A stretch of DNA of 64,000 nucleotides from Diorhabda sublineata (lineage: Eukaryota; Arthropoda; Insecta; Coleoptera; Chrysomelidae), in the NCBI RefSeq assembly GCF_026230105.1, contig NW_026614274.1, positions 103,497 through 167,496 on the forward strand, given 5' to 3'. The notes below the pieces were generated by a model. The model saw only the letters and a program-made list of their open reading frames with translations. It was not told the DNA's origin and did no database searches. Position numbers and translations under genes: made by a program. Shown one piece after another: positions 1 to 12,900 of the stretch (the stretch's first letter is position 1; every line of letters begins with the position of its first letter).

Positions 1-147
1 GATATCATCGAATAACATCCATTGAAACCCATTGAGGTCAACTGTCACTTTGTAATAATTAAAAATTTTCAAAGTCTATCTTCCTAATTTGAAGTCGAAT
101 TTCAACATTTCTCATATATTCGAGTGAGTTTGCATCTAACTTTGTCA
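1..147 (+). repeat. Reference monomer of the satellite
   Basis: This unit sets the coordinates used for monomer positions here. Landmarks are an EcoRV-type GATATC at 1-6, a doubled CCATTGA at 19-25 and 29-35, TTGA-GG-TCAA at 32-41, a 14-bp palindrome region at 59-72, TTGA-N9-TCAA at 89-105, CTCA...TGAG at 111-124 and CTTTGTCA at 140-147. This particular copy has TTAAAAATTTTCAA where most units have the perfect palindrome. Common variable sites are G/A at 26 (AAGCCC or AAACCC), C/G at 20 (CATCCATTG or CATCGATTG), A/C at 98 (TCGAATTTC or TCGCATTTC), C/G at 113 (TCTCATAT or TCTGATAT) and C/T at 121 (TATTCGAG or TATTTGAG). The choice of start is arbitrary because the array is circularly permutable. 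Confidence 0.95.
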
Positions 148-1175
148 GATATCATCGAATAACATCCATTGAAGCCCATTGAGGTCAACTGTCACTTTGT
201 AATAATTGAAAATTTCCAAAGTCTATCTTCTTAATTTGAAGTCGCATTTCAACATTTCTGATATATTCGAGTGAGTTTGCATCTAACTTTGTCAGATATC
301 ATCGAATAACATCCACTGAAACCCATTGAGGTCAACTGTCACTTTGTAATAATTGAAAATTTTCAAAGACTATCTTCCTAATTTGAAGTCGAATTTCAAC
401 ATTTCTCATATATTTGAGTGAGTTTGCATCTAACTTTGTCAGATATCATCGAATAACATCGATTGAAGCCCATTGAGGTCAACTGTCACTTTGTAATAAT
501 TGAAAATTTTCAAAGTCTATCTCCTAATTTGAAGTTGAATTTCAACATTTCTCATATATTTGAGTGAGTTTGCATCTAACTTTGTCAGATATCATCGAAT
601 AACATCGATTGAAGCCCATTGAGGTCAACTGTCACTTTGTAATAATTGATAATTTTCAAAGTCTATCTTCCTAATTTGAAGTCGAATTTCAACATTTCTC
701 AAATATTTGAGTGAGTTTGCATCTAACTTTGTCAGATATCATCGAATAACATCCATTGAAGCCCATTGAGGTCAACTGTCACTTTGTAATAATTGAAAAT
801 TTTCAAAGTCTATCTTCCTAATTTGAAGTCGCACTTCAACATTTCTCATATATTTGAGTGAGTTTGCATCTAACTTTGTCAGATATCATCGAATAACATC
901 GATTGAAGCTCATTGAGGTCAACTGTCACTTTGTAATAATTGAAAATTTTCAAAGTCTATCTTCCTAATTGGAAGTCGAATTTCAACATTTTTCATATAT
1001 TTGAGTGAGTTTGCATCTAACTTTGTCAGATATCCTCGAATAACATCGATTGAAGCCCATTGAGGTCAACTGTCACTTTGTAATAATTGAAAATTTTCAA
1101 AGTCTATCTTCCTAATTTGAAGTCGCATTTCAACATTTCTCATATATTCGAGTGAGTTTGCATCTAACTTTGTCA

Positions 1176-4115
1176 GATATCATCGAATAACATCCATTGA
1201 AGCCCATTGAGGTCAACTGTCACTTTGTAATAACTGAAAATTTTCAAAATCTATCTTCCTAATTTGAAGTCGCATTTCAACATTTCTCATATATTCGAGT
1301 GAGTTTGCATTTAACTTTGTCAGATATCATCGAATAACATCCATTGAAACCCATTGAGGTCAACTGTCACTTTGTAATAATTGAAAATTTTCAAAGTCTA
1401 TCTTCCTAATTTGAAGTCGCATTTCAACATTTCTCATATATTCGAGTGAGTTTGCATTTAACTTTGTCAGATATCATCGAATAACATCCATTGAAACCCA
1501 TTGAGGTAAACTGTCACTTTGTAATAATTGAAAATTTTCAAAGTCTATCTTCCTAATTTGAAGTCGAATTTCAACATTTCTCATATATTTGAGTGAGTTT
1601 GCATCCAACTTTGTCAGATATCATCGAATAACATCCATTGAAACCCATTGAGGTCAACTGTCACTTTGTAATAATTGAAAATTTTCAAAGTCTATCTTCC
1701 TAATTTGAAGTCGAATTTCAACATTTCTCATATATTTGAGTGAGTTTGCATCCAACTTTGTCAGATATCATCGAATAACATCCATTGAAGCCCATTGAGG
1801 TCAACTGTCACTTTGTAATAAGTGAAAATTTTCAAAGTCTATCTTCCTAATTTGAAGTCGAATTTCAACATTTCTCAAATATTTGAGTGAGTTTGCATCT
1901 AACTTTGTCAGATATCATCGAATAACATCCATTGAAGCCCATTGAGGTTAACTGTCACTTTGTAATAATTGAAAATTTTCAAAGTCTATCTTCCTAATTT
2001 GAAGTCGCATTTCAACATTTCTCATATATTCGAGTGAGTTTGCATCTAACTTTGTCAGATATCATCGAATAACATCCATTGAAGACCATTGAGGTCAACT
2101 GTCACTTTGTAATAATTGAAAATTTTCAAAGTCTATCTTCCTAATTTGAAGTCGCATTTCAACATTTCTCATATATTTGAGTGAGTTTGCATCTAACTTT
2201 GTCAGATATCATCGAATAACATCGATTGAAGCCCATTGAGGTCAACTGTCACTTTGTAATAATAGAAAATTTTCAAAGTCTATCTTCCTAATTTGAAGTC
2301 GCATTTCAACATTTCTCATATATTCGAGTGAGTTTGCATCTAACTTTGTCAGATATCATCGAATAACATCCATTGAAGCCCATTGAGGTCAACTGTCACT
2401 TTGTAATAACTGAAAATTTTCAAAGTCTATCTTCCTAATTTGAAGTCGCATTTCAACATTTCTCATATATTCGAGTGAGTTTGCATTTAACTTTGTCAGA
2501 TATCATCGAATAACATCCATTGAAACCCATTGAGGTCAACTGTCACTTTGTAATAATTGAAAATTTTCAAAGTCTATCTTCCTAATTTGAAGTCGCATTT
2601 CAACATTTCTCATATATTCGAGTGAGTTTGCATTTAACTTTGTCAGATATCATCGAATAACATCCATTGAAACCCATTGAGGTAAACTGTCACTTTGTAA
2701 TAATTGAAAATTTTCAAAGTCTATCTTCCTAATTTGAAGTCGAATTTCAACATTTCTCATATATTTGAGTGAGTTTGCATCCAACTTTGTCAGATATCAT
2801 CGAATAACATCCATTGAAACCCATTGAGGTCAACTGTCACTTTGTAATAATTGAAAATTTTCAAAGTCTATCTTCCTAATTTGAAGTCGAATTTCAACAT
2901 TTCTCATATATTTGAGTGAGTTTGCATCCAACTTTGTCAGATATCATCGAATAACATCCATTGAAGCCCATTGAGGTCAACTGTCACTTTGTAATAAGTG
3001 AAAATTTTCAAAGTCTATCTTCCTAATTTGAAGTCGAATTTCAACATTTCTCAAATATTTGAGTGAGTTTGCATCTAACTTTGTCAGATATCATCGAATA
3101 ACATCCATTGAAGCCCATTGAGGTTAACTGTCACTTTGTAATAATTGAAAATTTTCAAAGTCTATCTTCCTAATTTGAAGTCGCATTTCAACATTTCTCA
3201 TATATTCGAGTGAGTTTGCATCTAACTTTGTCAGATATCATCGAATAACATCCATTGAAGCCCATTGAGGTCAACTGTCACTTTGTAATAACTGAAAATT
3301 TTCAAAGTCTATCTTCCTAATTTGAAGTCGCATTTCAACATTTCTCATATATTCGAGTGAGTTTGCATTTAACTTTGTCAGATATCATCGAATAACATCC
3401 ATTGAAACCCATTGAGGTCAACTGTCACTTTGTAATAATTGAAAATTTTCAAAGTCTATCTTCCTAATTTGAAGTCGCATTTCAACATTTCTCATATATT
3501 CGAGTGAGTTTGCATTTAACTTTGTCAGATATCATCGAATAACATCCATTGAAACCCATTGAGGTAAACTGTCACTTTGTAATAATTGAAAATTTTCAAA
3601 GTCTATCTTCCTAATTTGAAGTCGAATTTCAACATTTCTCATATATTTGAGTGAGTTTGCATCCAACTTTGTCAGATATCATCGAATAACATCCATTGAA
3701 ACCCATTGAGGTCAACTGTCACTTTGTAATAATTGAAAATTTTCAAAGTCTATCTTCCTAATTTGAAGTCGAATTTCAACATTTCTCATATATTTGAGTG
3801 AGTTTGCATCCAACTTTGTCAGATATCATCGAATAACATCCATTGAAGCCCATTGAGGTCAACTGTCACTTTGTAATAAGTGAAAATTTTCAAAGTCTAT
3901 CTTCCTAATTTGAAGTCGAATTTCAACATTTCTCAAATATTTGAGTGAGTTTGCATCTAACTTTGTCAGATATCATCGAATAACATCCATTGAAGCCCAT
4001 TGAGGTTAACTGTCACTTTGTAATAATTGAAAATTTTCAAAGTCTATCTTCCTAATTTGAAGTCGCATTTCAACATTTCTCATATATTCGAGTGAGTTTG
4101 CATCTAACTTTGTCA
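1176..4115 (+). repeat. Six-monomer (882 bp) HOR, three copies
   Basis: A sextet of monomers marked in order by AATAACTG, GCATTTAAC, GGTAAACTG, GCATCCAAC, AATAAGTG and GGTTAACTG occurs at 1176-2057, 2352-3233 and 3234-4115. Two extra monomers (GAAGACC and an AATAGAAA unit) at 2058-2351 separate the first two copies. The second and third copies are directly adjacent, and I saw no difference between them by eye. This looks like a very recent in-phase tandem duplication. Confidence 0.85.
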
Positions 4116-7100
4116 GATATCATCGAATAACATCCATTGAAGACCATTGAGGTCAACTGTCACTTTGTAATAATTGAAAATTTTCAAAGTCTATCTTCCT
4201 AATTTGAAGTCGCATTTCAACATTTCTCATATATTCGAGTGAGTTTGCATCTAACTTTGTCAGATATCATCGAATAACATCCATTGAAGCCCATTGAGGT
4301 GAACTGTCACTTTGTAATAATTGAAAATTTTCAAAGTCTATCTTCCTAATTTGAAGTCGCATTTCAACATTTCTGATATATTCGAGTGAGTTTGCATCTA
4401 ACTTTGTCAGATATCATCGAATAACATCCATTGAAACCCATTGAGGTCAACTGTCACTTTGTAATAATTGAAAATTTTCAAAGTCTATCTTCCTAATTTG
4501 AAGTCGCATTTCAACATTTCTCATATATTTGAGTGAGTTTGCATCTAACTTTGTCAGATATCATCGAATAACATCCATTGAAGCCCATTGAGGTCAACTG
4601 TCACTTTGTAATAATTGAAAATTTTCAAAGTCTATCTCCTAATTTGAAGTTGAATTTCAACATTTCTCATATATTTGAGTGAGTTTGCATCTAACTTTGT
4701 CAGATATCATCGAATAACATCGATTGAAGCCCATTGAGGTCAACTGTCACTTTGTAATAATTGATAATTTTCAAAGTCTATCTTCCTAATTTGAAGTCGA
4801 ATTTCAACATTTCTCATATATTTGAGTGAGTTTGCATCTAACTTTGTCAGATATCATCGAATAACATCCATTGAAGCCCATTGAGGTCAACTGTCACTTT
4901 GTAATAATTGAAAATTTTCAAAGTCTATCTTCCTAATTTGAAGTCGCATTTCAACATTTCTGATATGTTCGAGTGAATTTGCATCTAACTTTGTCAGATA
5001 TCATCGAATAACATCGATTGAAGCCCATTGAGGTCAACTGTCATTTTGTAATAATTGAAAATTTTCAAAGTCTATCTTCCTAATTTGAAGTCGAATTTCA
5101 ACATTTCTCATATATTTGAGTGAGTTTGCATCTAACTTTGTCAGATATCATCGAATAACATCGATTGAAGCCCATTGAGGTCAACTGTCACTTTGTAATA
5201 ATAGAAAATTTTCAAAGTCTATCTTCCTAATTTGAAGTCGCATTTCAACATTTCTCATATATTCGAGTGAGTTTGCATCTAACTTTGTCAGATATCATCG
5301 AATAACATCCATTGAAGCCCATTGAGGTCAACTGTCACTTTGTAATAACTGAAAATTTTCAAAGTCTATCTTCCTAATTTGAAGTCGAATTTCAACATTT
5401 CTCGAATATTTGAGTGAGTTTGCATCTAACTTTGTCAGATATCATCGAAAAACATCCATTGAAGCCCATTGAGGTTAACTGTTACTTTGTAATAATTGAA
5501 AATTTTCAAAGTCTATCTTCCTAATTTGAAGTCGCATTTCAACATTTCTCATATATTTGAGTGAGTTTGCATCTAACTTTGTCAGATATCATCGAATAAC
5601 ATCGATTGAAGCCCATTGAGGTCAACTGTCACTTTGTAATAATAGAAAATTTTCAAAGTCTATCTTCCTAATTTGAAGTCGCATTTCAACATTTCTCATA
5701 TATTTGAGTGAGTTTGCATCTAACTTTGTCAGATATCATCGAATAACATCGATTGAAGCCCATTGAGGTCAACTGTCACTTTGTAATAATAGAAAATTTT
5801 CAAAGTCTATCTTCCTAATTTGAAGTCGCATTTCAACATTTCTCGAATATTTGAGTGAGTTTGCATCTAACTTTGTCAGATATCATCGAAAAACATCCAT
5901 TGAAGCCCATTGAGGTTAACTGTTACTTTGTAATAATTGAAAATTTTCAAAGTCTATCTTCCTAATTTGAAGTCGAATTTCAACATTTCTCATATATTTG
6001 AGTGAGTTTGCATCTAACTTTCAGATATCATCGAATAACATCCATTGAAGCCCATTGAGGTCAACTGTCACTTTGTAATAACTGAAAATTTTCAAAGTCT
6101 ATCTTCCTAATTTGAAGTCGAATTTCAACATTTCTCGAATATTTGAGTGAGTTTGCATCTAACTTTGTCAGATATCATCGAAAAACATCCATTGAAGCCC
6201 ATTGAGGTTAACTGTTACTTTGTAATAATTGAAAATTTTCAAAGTCTATCTTCTTAATTTGAAGTCGCATTTCAACATTTCTGATATATTCGAGTGAGTT
6301 TGCATCTAACTTTGTCAGATATCATCGAATAACATCCATTGAAACCAATTGAGGTCAACTGTCACTTTGTAATATTTGAAAATTTTCAAAGTCTATCTTC
6401 CTAATTTGAAGTCGCATTTCAACATTTCTCATATATTCGAGTGAGTTTGCATCTAACTTTGTCAGATATCATCGAATAACATCCATTGAAGCCCATTGAG
6501 GTCAACTGTCACTTTGTAATAATTGAAAATTTTCAAAGTCTATCTTCCTAATTTGAAGTCGAATTTCAACATTTCTGATATATTCGAGTGAGTTTGCATC
6601 TAACTTTGTCAGATATCATCGAATAACATCCATTGAAACCCATTGAGGTCAACTGTCACTTTGTAATAATTGAAAATTTTCAAAGACTATCTTCCTAATT
6701 TGAAGTCGCATTTCACGATTTCTCATATATTCGAGTGAGTTTGCATCTAACTTTGTCAGATATCATCGAATAACATCCATTGAAGCCCATTGAGGTCAAC
6801 TGTCACTTTGTAATAATTGAAAATTTTCGAAGTCTATCTTCCTAATTTGAAGTCGAATTTCAACATTTCTTATATATTGGAGTGAGTTTTCATCTAACTT
6901 TGTCAGATATCGTCGATTATCATCCATTGAAGCCCATTGAGGTCGACTGTCACATTGTGTTGATTGAAAATTTTCAAAGTCTGTCTTCCTAATTTGAAGT
7001 CGAATTTCAACATTTCTCATATATTCGAGTGAGTTTGCATCTAAATTTGTCAGATATCATCGAATAACATCCATTGAAGCCCATTGAGGTCAACTGTCAC

Positions 7101-8370
7101 TTTGTAATAATTGAAAATTTTCAAAGTCTATCTTCCTAATTTGAAGTCGCATTTCAACATTTCTCATATATTCGAGTGAGTTTGCATCTAACTTTGTCAG
7201 ATATCATCGAATAACATCCATTGAAGCCCATTGAGGTCAACTGTCACTTTGTAATAATTGAAAATTTTCAAATTCTATCTTCCTAATTTGAAGTCACATT
7301 TCAAAATTTCTGATATATTCGAGTGAGTTTGCATCTAACTTTGTCAGATATCATCGAATAACATCCATTGAAACCCATTGAGGTCAACTGTCACTTTGTA
7401 ATAATTGAAAATTTTCAAAGTCTATCTTCTTAATTTGAAGTCGCATTTCAACATTTCTGATATATTCGAGTGAGTTTGCATCTAACTTTGTCAGATATCA
7501 TCGAATAACATCCATTGAAACCCATTGAGGTCAACTGTCACTTTGTAATAATTAAAAATTTTCAAAGTCTATCTTCCTAATTTGAAGTCGAATTTCAACA
7601 TTTCTCATATATTCGAGTGAGTCTGCATCTAACTTTGTCAGATATCATCGAATAACATCCATTGAAGCCCATTGAGGTCAACTGTCACTTTGTAATAATT
7701 GAAAATTTTCAAAGTCTATCTTCCTAATTTGAAGTCGCATTTCAACATTTCTCATATATTCGAGTGAGTTTGCATCTAACTTTGTCAGATATCATCGAAT
7801 AACATCCATTGAAGCCCATTGAGGTCAACTGTCACTTTGTAATAATTGAAAATTTTCAAAGTCTATCTTCCTAATTTGAAGTCGCATTTCAACATTTCTG
7901 ATATATTCGAGTGAGTTTGCATCTAACTTTGTCAGATATCATCGAATAACATCCATTGAAACCCATTGAGGTCAACTGTCACTTTGTAATAATTGAAAAT
8001 TTTCAAAGTCTATCTTCCTAATTTGAAGTCGCATTTCAACATTTCTCATATATTCGAGTGAGTTTGCATCTAACTTTGTCAGATATCATCGAATAACATC
8101 CATTGAAGCCCATTGAGGTCAACTGTCACCTTGTAATAATTGAAAATTTTCAAAGTCTATCTTCTTAATTTGAAGTCGCATTTCAACATTTCTGATATAT
8201 TCGAAAGAGTTTGCATCTAACTTTGTCAGATATCATCGAATAACATCCATTGAAACCCATTGAGGTCAACTGTCACTTTGTAATAATTAAAAATTTTCAA
8301 AGTCTATCCTCCTAATTTGAAGTCGAATTTCAACATTTCTCATATATTCGAGTGAGTTTGCATCTAACTT
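3234..8370 (+). repeat. Large duplicated block, copy 1
   Basis: Diagnostic variants of this block recur in the same order further along. GATATGTTCG at 4962 matches 11721 (offset 6,759). The GT-less CTAACTTTCAG at 6015 matches 12333, the TTTTCGAAG monomer at 6824 matches 13142, and GTCACCTTG at 8125 matches 14443 (all offset 6,318). The change of offset is 441 bp, exactly three monomers, so one copy gained or lost three units between about 5.4 and 6.0 kb. Ends are approximate. Confidence 0.75.
6906..7052 (+). repeat. Most divergent monomer in the window
   Basis: Compared with the common unit this monomer has GATATCGTCGATTATCATCC at its start, GAGGTCGACTG, CACATTGTGTTG and CAAAGTCTGTC. It stays 147 bp long and in phase. 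The unit just before it (6759-6905) is also unusual, with TTTTCGAAG, TTCTTATATATTGG and GTTTTCATC. Two A-to-G changes (TCAACT to TCGACT, and TCATCGA to TCGTCGA) remove two in-frame TGA stops on the minus strand. That opens a 74-codon frame at 6796-7020 which reads through two monomers and has a 49-residue period. I read this as an accidental opening, not a gene. Confidence 0.9.
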
Positions 8371-9992
8371 TGTCAGATATCATCGAATAACATCCACTGA
8401 AACCCATTGAGGTCAACTGTCACTTTGTAATAATTGAAAATTTTCAAAGACTATCTTCCTAATTTGAAGTCGAATTTCAACATTTCTCAAATATTTGAGT
8501 GAGTTTGCATCTAACTTTGTCAGATATCATCGAATAACATCCATTGAAGCCCATTGAGGTCAACTGTCACTTTGTAATAATTGAAAATTTTCAAAGTCTA
8601 TCTTCCTAATTTGGAGTCGCACTTCAACATTTCTCATATATTTGAGTGAGTTTGCATCTAACTTTGTCAGATATCATCGAATAACATCGATTGAAGCTCA
8701 TTGAGGTCAACTGTCACTTTGTAATAATTGAAAATTTTCAAAGTCTATCTTCCTAATTGGAAGTCGAATTTCAAAATTTTTCATATATTTGAGTGAGTTT
8801 GCATCTAACTTTGTCAGATATCCTCGAATAACATCGATTGAAGCCCATTGAGGTCAACTGTCACTTTGTAATAATTGAAAATTTTCAAAGTCTATCTTCC
8901 TAATTTGAAGTCGCATTTCAACATTTCTCATATATTTGAGTGAGTTTGCATCTAACTTTGTCAGATATCATCGAATAACATCGATTGAAGCCCATTGAGG
9001 TCAACTGTCACTTTGTAATAATAGAAAATTTTCAAAGTCCATCTTCCTAATTTGAAGTCGCATTTCAACATTTCTCATATATTTGAGTGAGTTTGCATCT
9101 AACTTTGTCAGATATCATCGAATAACATCCATTGAAGCCCATTGAGGTCAACTGTCACTTTGTAATAATTGAAAATTTTCAAAGTCTATCTTCTTAATTT
9201 GAAGTCGCATTTCAACATTTCTGATATATTCGAGTGAGTTTGCATCTAACTTTGTCAGATATCATCGAATAACATCCACTGAAACCCATTGAGGTCAACT
9301 GTCACTTTGTAATAATTGAAAATTTTCAAAGACTATCTTCCTAATTTGAAGTCGAATTTCAACATTTCTCAAATATTTGAGTGAGTTTGCATCTAACTTT
9401 GTCAGATATCATCGAATAACATCCATTGAAGCCCATTGAGGTCAACTGTCACTTTGTAATAATTGAAAATTTTCAAAGTCTATCTTCCTAATTTGAAGTC
9501 GCACTTCAACATTTCTCATATATTTGAGTGAGTTTGCATATAACTTTGTCAGATATCATCGAATAACATCGATTGAAGCTCATTGAGGTCAACTGTCACT
9601 TTGTAATAATTGAAAATTTTCAAAGTCTATCTTCCTAATTGGAAGTCGAATTTCAACATTTTTCATATATTTGAGTGAGTTTGCATCTAACTTTGTCAGA
9701 TATCCTCGAATAACATCGATTGAAGCCCATTGAGGTCAACTGTCACTTTGTAATAATTGAAAATTTTCAAAGTCTATCTTCCTAATTTGAAGTCGCATTT
9801 CAACATTTCTCATATATTTGAGTGAGTTTGCATCTAACTTTGTCAGATATCATCGAATAACATCGATTGAAGCCCATTGAGGTCAACTGTCACTTTGTAA
9901 TAATAGAAAATTTTCAAAGTCTATCTTCCTAATTTGAAGTCGCATTTCAACATTTCTCATATATTCGAGTGAGTTTGCATCTAACTTTGTCA
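8248..9992 (+). repeat. Local six-monomer duplication
   Basis: The variant CATCCACTGAAACCC with AAAGACTATC occurs at 8394 and again at 9276, 882 bp (six monomers) apart. Each is followed by the same series of CTCAAATATTTGAG, GCACTTCAAC, GAAGCTCATTG and GATATCCTCG units. The same series is also present near 313-1100. The copies are not identical (for example TTGGAGTCGCAC at 8612 and TGCATATAAC near 9537). The borders given are monomer-level estimates. Confidence 0.7.
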
Positions 9993-12900
9993 GATATCAT
10001 CGAATAACATCCATTGAAGCCCATTGAGGTCAACTGTCACTTTGTAATAACTGAAAATTTACAAAGTCTATCTTCCTAATTTGAAGTCCCATTTCAACAT
10101 TTCTCATATATTCGAGTGAGTTTGCATTTAACTTTGTCAGATATCATCGAATAACATCCATTGAAACCCATTGAGGTCAACTGTCACTTTGTAATAATTG
10201 AAAATTTTCAAAGTCTATCTTCCTAATTTGAAGTCGCATTTCAACATTTCTCATATATTCGAGTGAGTTTGCATTTAACTTTGTCAGATATCATCGAATA
10301 ACATCCATTGAAACCCATTGAGGTCAACTGTCACTTTGTAATAATTGAAAATTTTCAAAGTCTATCTTCCTAATTTGAAGTCGAATTTCAACATTTCTCA
10401 TATATTTGAGTGAGTTTGCATCCAACTTTGTCAGATATCATCGAATAACATCCATTGAAGCCCATTGAGGTCAACTGTCACTTTGTAATAATTGAAAATT
10501 TTCAAAGTCTATCTTCCTAATTTGAAGTCGAATTTCAACATTTCTCAAATATTTGAGTGAGTTTGCATCTAACTTTGTCAGATATCATCGAATAACATCC
10601 ATTGAAGCCCATTGAGGTTAACTGTCACTTTGTAATAATTGAAAATTTTCAAAGTCTATCTTCCTAATTTGAAGTCGCATTTCAACATTTCTCATATATT
10701 CGAGTGAGTTTGCATCTAACTTTGTCAGATATCATCGAATAACATCCATTGAAGACCATTGAGGTCAACTGTCACTTTGTAATAATTGAAACTTTTCAAA
10801 GTCTATCTTCCTAATTTGAAGTCGCATTTCAACATTTCTCATATATTCGAGTGAGTTTGCATCTAACTTTGTCAGATATCATCGAATAACATCCATTGAA
10901 GCCCATTGAGGTGAACTGTCACTTTGTAATAATTGAAAATTTTCAAAGTCTATCTTCCTAATTTGAAGTCGCATTTCAACATTTCTGATATATTCGAGTG
11001 AGTTTGCATCTAACTTTGTCAGATATCATCGAATAACATCCATTGAAACCCATTGAGGTCAACTGTCACTTTGTAATAAATGAAAATTTTCAAAGTCTAT
11101 CTTCCTAATTTGAAGTCGCATTTCAACATTTCTCATATATTTGAGTGAGTTTGCATCTAACTTTGTCAGATATCATCGAATAACATCCATTGAAGCCCAT
11201 TGAGGTCAACTGTCACTTTGTAATAATTGAAAATTTTCAAAGTCTATCTCCTAATTTGAAGTTGAATTTCAACATTTCTCATATATTTGAGTGAGTTTGC
11301 ATCTAACTTTGTCAGATATCATCGAATAACATCGATTGAAGCCCATTGAGGTCAACTGTCACTTTGTAATAATTGATAATTTTCAAAGTCTATCTTCCTA
11401 ATTTGAAGTCGAATTTCAACATTTCTCATATATTTGAGTGAGTTTGCATCCAACTTTGTCAGATATCATCGAATAACATCCATTGAAGCCCATTGAGGTC
11501 AACTGTCACTTTGTAATAATTGAAAATTTTCAAAGTCTATCTTCCTAATTTGAAGTCGAATTTCAACATTTCTCAAATATTTGAGTGAGTTTGCATCTAA
11601 CTTTGTCAGATATCATCGAATAACATCCATTGAAGCCCATTGAGGTTAACTGTCACTTTGTAATAATTGAAAATTTTCAAAGTCTATCTTCCTAATTTGA
11701 AGTCGCATTTCAACATTTCTGATATGTTCGAGTGAGTTTGCATCTAACTTTGTCAGATATCATCGAATAACATCGATTGAAGCCCATTGAGGTCAACTGT
11801 CATTTTGTAATAATTGAAAATTTTCAAAGTCTATCTTCCTAATTTGAAGTCGAATTTCAACATTTCTCATATATTTGAGTGAGTTTGCATCTAACTTTGT
11901 CAGATATCATCGAATAACATCGATTGAAGCCCATTGAGGTCAACTGTCACTTTGTAATAATAGAAAATTTTCAAAGTCTATCTTCCTAATTTGAAGTCGC
12001 ATTTCAACATTTCTCATATATTCGAGTGAGTTTGCATCTAACTTTGTCAGATATCATCGAATAACATCCATTGAAGCCCATTGAGGTCAACTGTCACTTT
12101 GTAATAACTGAAAATTTTCAAAGTCTATCTTCCTAATTTGAAGTCGAATTTCAACATTTCTCGAATATTTGAGTGAGTTTGCATCTAACTTTGTCAGATA
12201 TCATCGAAAAACATCCATTGAAGCCCATTGAGGTTAACTGTTACTTTGTAATAATTGAAAATTTTCAAAGTCTATCTTCCTAATTTGAAGTCGAATTTCA
12301 ACATTTCTCATATATTTGAGTGAGTTTGCATCTAACTTTCAGATATCATCGAATAACATCCATTGAAGCCTATTGAGGTCAACTGTCACTTTGTAATAAT
12401 TGAAAATTTTCAAAGTCTATCTTCCTAATTTGAAGTCGCATTTCAACATTTCTCATATATTCGAGTGAGTTTGCATCTAACTTTGTCAGATATCATCGAA
12501 TAACATCCATTGAAGCCCATTGAGGTCAACTGTCACTTTGTAATAATTGAAAATTTTCAAAGTCTCTCTTCCTAATTTGAAGTCGAATTTCAACATTTCT
12601 GATATATTCGAGTGAGTTTGCATCTAACTTTGTCAGATATCATCGAATAACATCCATTGAAGCCCATTGAGGTCAACTGTCACTTTGTAATAATTGAAAA
12701 TTTTCAAAGTCCATCTTCCTAATTTGAAGTCGAATTTCAACATTTCTGATATATTCGAGTGAGTTTGCATCTAACTTTGTCAGATATCATCGAATAACAT
12801 CCATTGAAGCCCATTGAGGTCAACTGTCACTTTGTAATAATTGAAAATTTTCAAAGTCCATCTTCCTAATTTGAAGTCGAATTTCAACATTTCTGATATA

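Noticed and set aside
6796..7020. 74-codon open frame on the minus strand as a gene
   Set aside because: It lies wholly inside two satellite monomers, its product is just the 49-residue translation of the repeat, the duplicate near 13.1-13.4 kb has a stop, and no gene context exists.
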